From assembly GCF_022549225.1 (NCBI RefSeq), contig NZ_JAKZFD010000001.1, positions 186,001 through 250,000 of the forward strand: a stretch of DNA of 64,000 nucleotides, in the 5' to 3' direction. Of the stretch, positions 63,022 through 64,000 are shown one piece after another. Within the stretch, counting starts at the first letter, position 1. The number at the start of each line of letters is the position of its first letter. This stretch comes from Pelomonas sp. CA6 (GTDB taxonomy: Bacteria > Pseudomonadota > Gammaproteobacteria > Burkholderiales > Burkholderiaceae_C). The translations under genes were made by a program, and so were the position numbers. The notes below the pieces were generated by a model, which saw only the letters and a program-made list of their open reading frames with translations, did no database searches and was not told where the DNA came from.

Positions 63022-63054
63022 GTTAGAATTCGAACATTCTCAGTGTATTCGAAC
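63022..63054. promoter_or_regulatory. Probable MarR operator with repeated ATTCGAAC
   Basis: GTTAGAATTCGAAC (63022-63035) is a 14-bp palindrome with one mismatched pair. The word ATTCGAAC appears again at 63047-63054, 19 bases later, about two helical turns. Both lie in the 64-base AT-rich gap between the AhpD-like gene and marR, as expected for a MarR site controlling both promoters. Confidence 0.68.
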
Positions 63055-63063
63055 TCTTACATC

Positions 63064-63546
63064 ATGCGCAAGGCCGACGACCCGCGACCCGAGATTCCCG
63101 CCATCGGCGAAGGCCGGCGTGGCGAGCAGGGCCATATCGGCTACCTGCTGCGCCAGGCGCATGCCGCGCATCGCATCCGCATGGAAAAGGCGCTGGCCGC
63201 GGCCGGCGCGACGCTGCCGCAGTTTTCGGTGCTGACCATGCTGGCGGCCTATCCCGGTGCCTCCGGCGCGGAGCTGGCGCGGCTGTCGCTGCTGACGCCG
63301 CAGACCATGAGCGTGATCGTCGCCAACCTGGAGAGGGCGGGCTGGGTGCAGCGCCGCCCGCATCCCCAGCATGGCCGCATTCAGCTGATCGAGATCAGCG
63401 CCGAGGGCCGCAAGCGCCTGGCCCAGTGCAAGGCCGCGGTGGCGCCGGTGGAAGCCAGCCTGCTGGACGGTCTGGGCGAGCGCGAGGAAAAGGCCGTGCG
63501 GCGCTGGCTGGTGCAGGTGGCGCTGGGCGAGGGCGGTGGCGACTGA
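63064..63546 (+). CDS. MarR-family transcriptional regulator
   Basis: Protein of 160 residues with the MarR winged helix: IGYLLRQAHAAHRIRMEKAL, LPQFSVLTMLAAYPGASGAELARLSLLTPQTMSVIVANLERAGWVQR and the wing PHPQHGRIQLIEISAEGRKRL. It diverges from the AhpD-GNAT-azoreductase genes, so it probably represses them and itself. There is no conserved Cys for oxidant sensing beyond one in the C-terminal helix (AQCKAAV). An acid or quinone ligand is plausible. Confidence 0.92.
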   Translation: MRKADDPRPEIPAIGEGRRGEQGHIGYLLRQAHAAHRIRMEKALAAAGATLPQFSVLTMLAAYPGASGAELARLSLLTPQTMSVIVANLERAGWVQRRPHPQHGRIQLIEISAEGRKRLAQCKAAVAPVEASLLDGLGEREEKAVRRWLVQVALGEGGGD

Positions 63547-63580
63547 ACCGCGCCGCGGGTCACGCCCTGCGCTTGGCCTG

Positions 63581-64000
63581 CTACAGCGCCAGGCTCCAGG
63601 TCTGGCTCCGCTGGTCCTGGCCGAAGCGGTGCTGGGCCTCCTCGGCGATCAGGCGGAAGCCGGCGTGCTCATAGAGCCGGCGCGCATCGACCAGCCGGCT
63701 GCTGGTCCATAGCTGCATCTGGCGATAGCCCGCCGCGCGCGCGAAGCACAGCGCCTCGTCCAGCAGCGCGCGCCCCAGGCCCTGGCCGCGCGCGTCGGCC
63801 TCGACGTAGAGCAGGCGCAGCTGCGCGGTGGTTTCGTCGCGGCGCGTCACGAAGACCGCGCCCAGCACCTCGCCGTGGCGCTCGGCGATCCAGCCGCGCT
63901 CGCAGCGTGGGTCCCGGTCGCGCGCGAAGGCCGCGACGATCCCGGCCACCAGCGCCTCGAAATCGGCGTTCAGCCCGTACTCCTGGGCATAGATCCGGCC
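63581..64000 (-). CDS. GNAT-family N-acetyltransferase (partial; start beyond window)
   Basis: The frame runs uninterrupted to the window edge; the visible 139 residues contain the GNAT motif VEADARGQGLGRALLDEAL and the strand MQLWTSSRLVDARRLYEHAGF. The upstream segment GRIYAQEYGLNADFEALVAG resembles the linker of MarR-GNAT fusion proteins, so the full gene may carry an N-terminal MarR domain. The GTG at 63949 should not be taken as the start. Confidence 0.8.
   Translation of the reverse strand, partial: GRIYAQEYGLNADFEALVAGIVAAFARDRDPRCERGWIAERHGEVLGAVFVTRRDETTAQLRLLYVEADARGQGLGRALLDEALCFARAAGYRQMQLWTSSRLVDARRLYEHAGFRLIAEEAQHRFGQDQRSQTWSLAL

Overview
This 64 kb window is very GC-rich chromosomal DNA. 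It most likely comes from a betaproteobacterium of the order Burkholderiales, in the Rubrivivax/Roseateles/Leptothrix neighbourhood. The evidence is the petC-sspA-sspB order at the left end, dciA next to secA, two FxDxF-type PEP-CTERM proteins, a Burkholderia-type porin and the arrangement of the purine genes. The genus is an inference from gene content. No rRNA, CRISPR array, prophage or complete insertion sequence was seen. There is one tRNA gene.

Layout. 1-8.5 kb holds core genes: the end of petB, petC, sspA, sspB, tRNA-Thr(TGT), dciA divergent from secA, a PEP-CTERM pair and argJ, with clear hairpin terminators between units. 8.5-20.5 kb is mixed: an Ala-rich membrane protein with a SPOR-like tail, a VOC protein, a response-regulator-like protein whose receiver lacks the phospho-acceptor Asp, a secreted FGE/SUMF1-fold protein, a methyltransferase interrupted by a GC palindrome, a prolyl oligopeptidase, and a probable copper-related set (DUF2946, TonB receptor, YcnI). 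20.5-25.9 kb has a porin transcribed with an NMT1-type ABC transporter, and a CoA-transferase.

25.9-51 kb is a large purine-catabolism region. A minus-strand operon (gntR, allantoinase puuE, a UraD-allantoate amidohydrolase fusion, an M20 hydrolase) diverges from uraH-xdhC-puuD-glycerate kinase. Near-identical palindromes (AAGTGTATACACTT and AACTGTATACACTT) lie in the divergent promoter and before puuD, so the GntR protein probably controls both arms. Further right are xdhA-xdhB with a divergent LysR regulator, then guanine deaminase with a BMP-type nucleobase/nucleoside ABC transporter. Together these would import purines and convert guanine to xanthine, urate, 5-hydroxyisourate, allantoin, allantoate and ureidoglycolate-level products; glycerate kinase suggests the glyoxylate carbon is recovered through glycerate. 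A Crp/Fnr regulator, an M48 protease, an unknown secreted protein and a lower-GC unknown gene are interspersed.

51-64 kb carries an AHSA1-like protein, a TRAP permease pair without a binding protein, two divergent S9 peptidases, a cold-shock-like domain tethered to a membrane helix, a TonB receptor, an azoreductase-GNAT-AhpD-like operon divergent from a MarR regulator, and a GNAT gene cut by the window edge.
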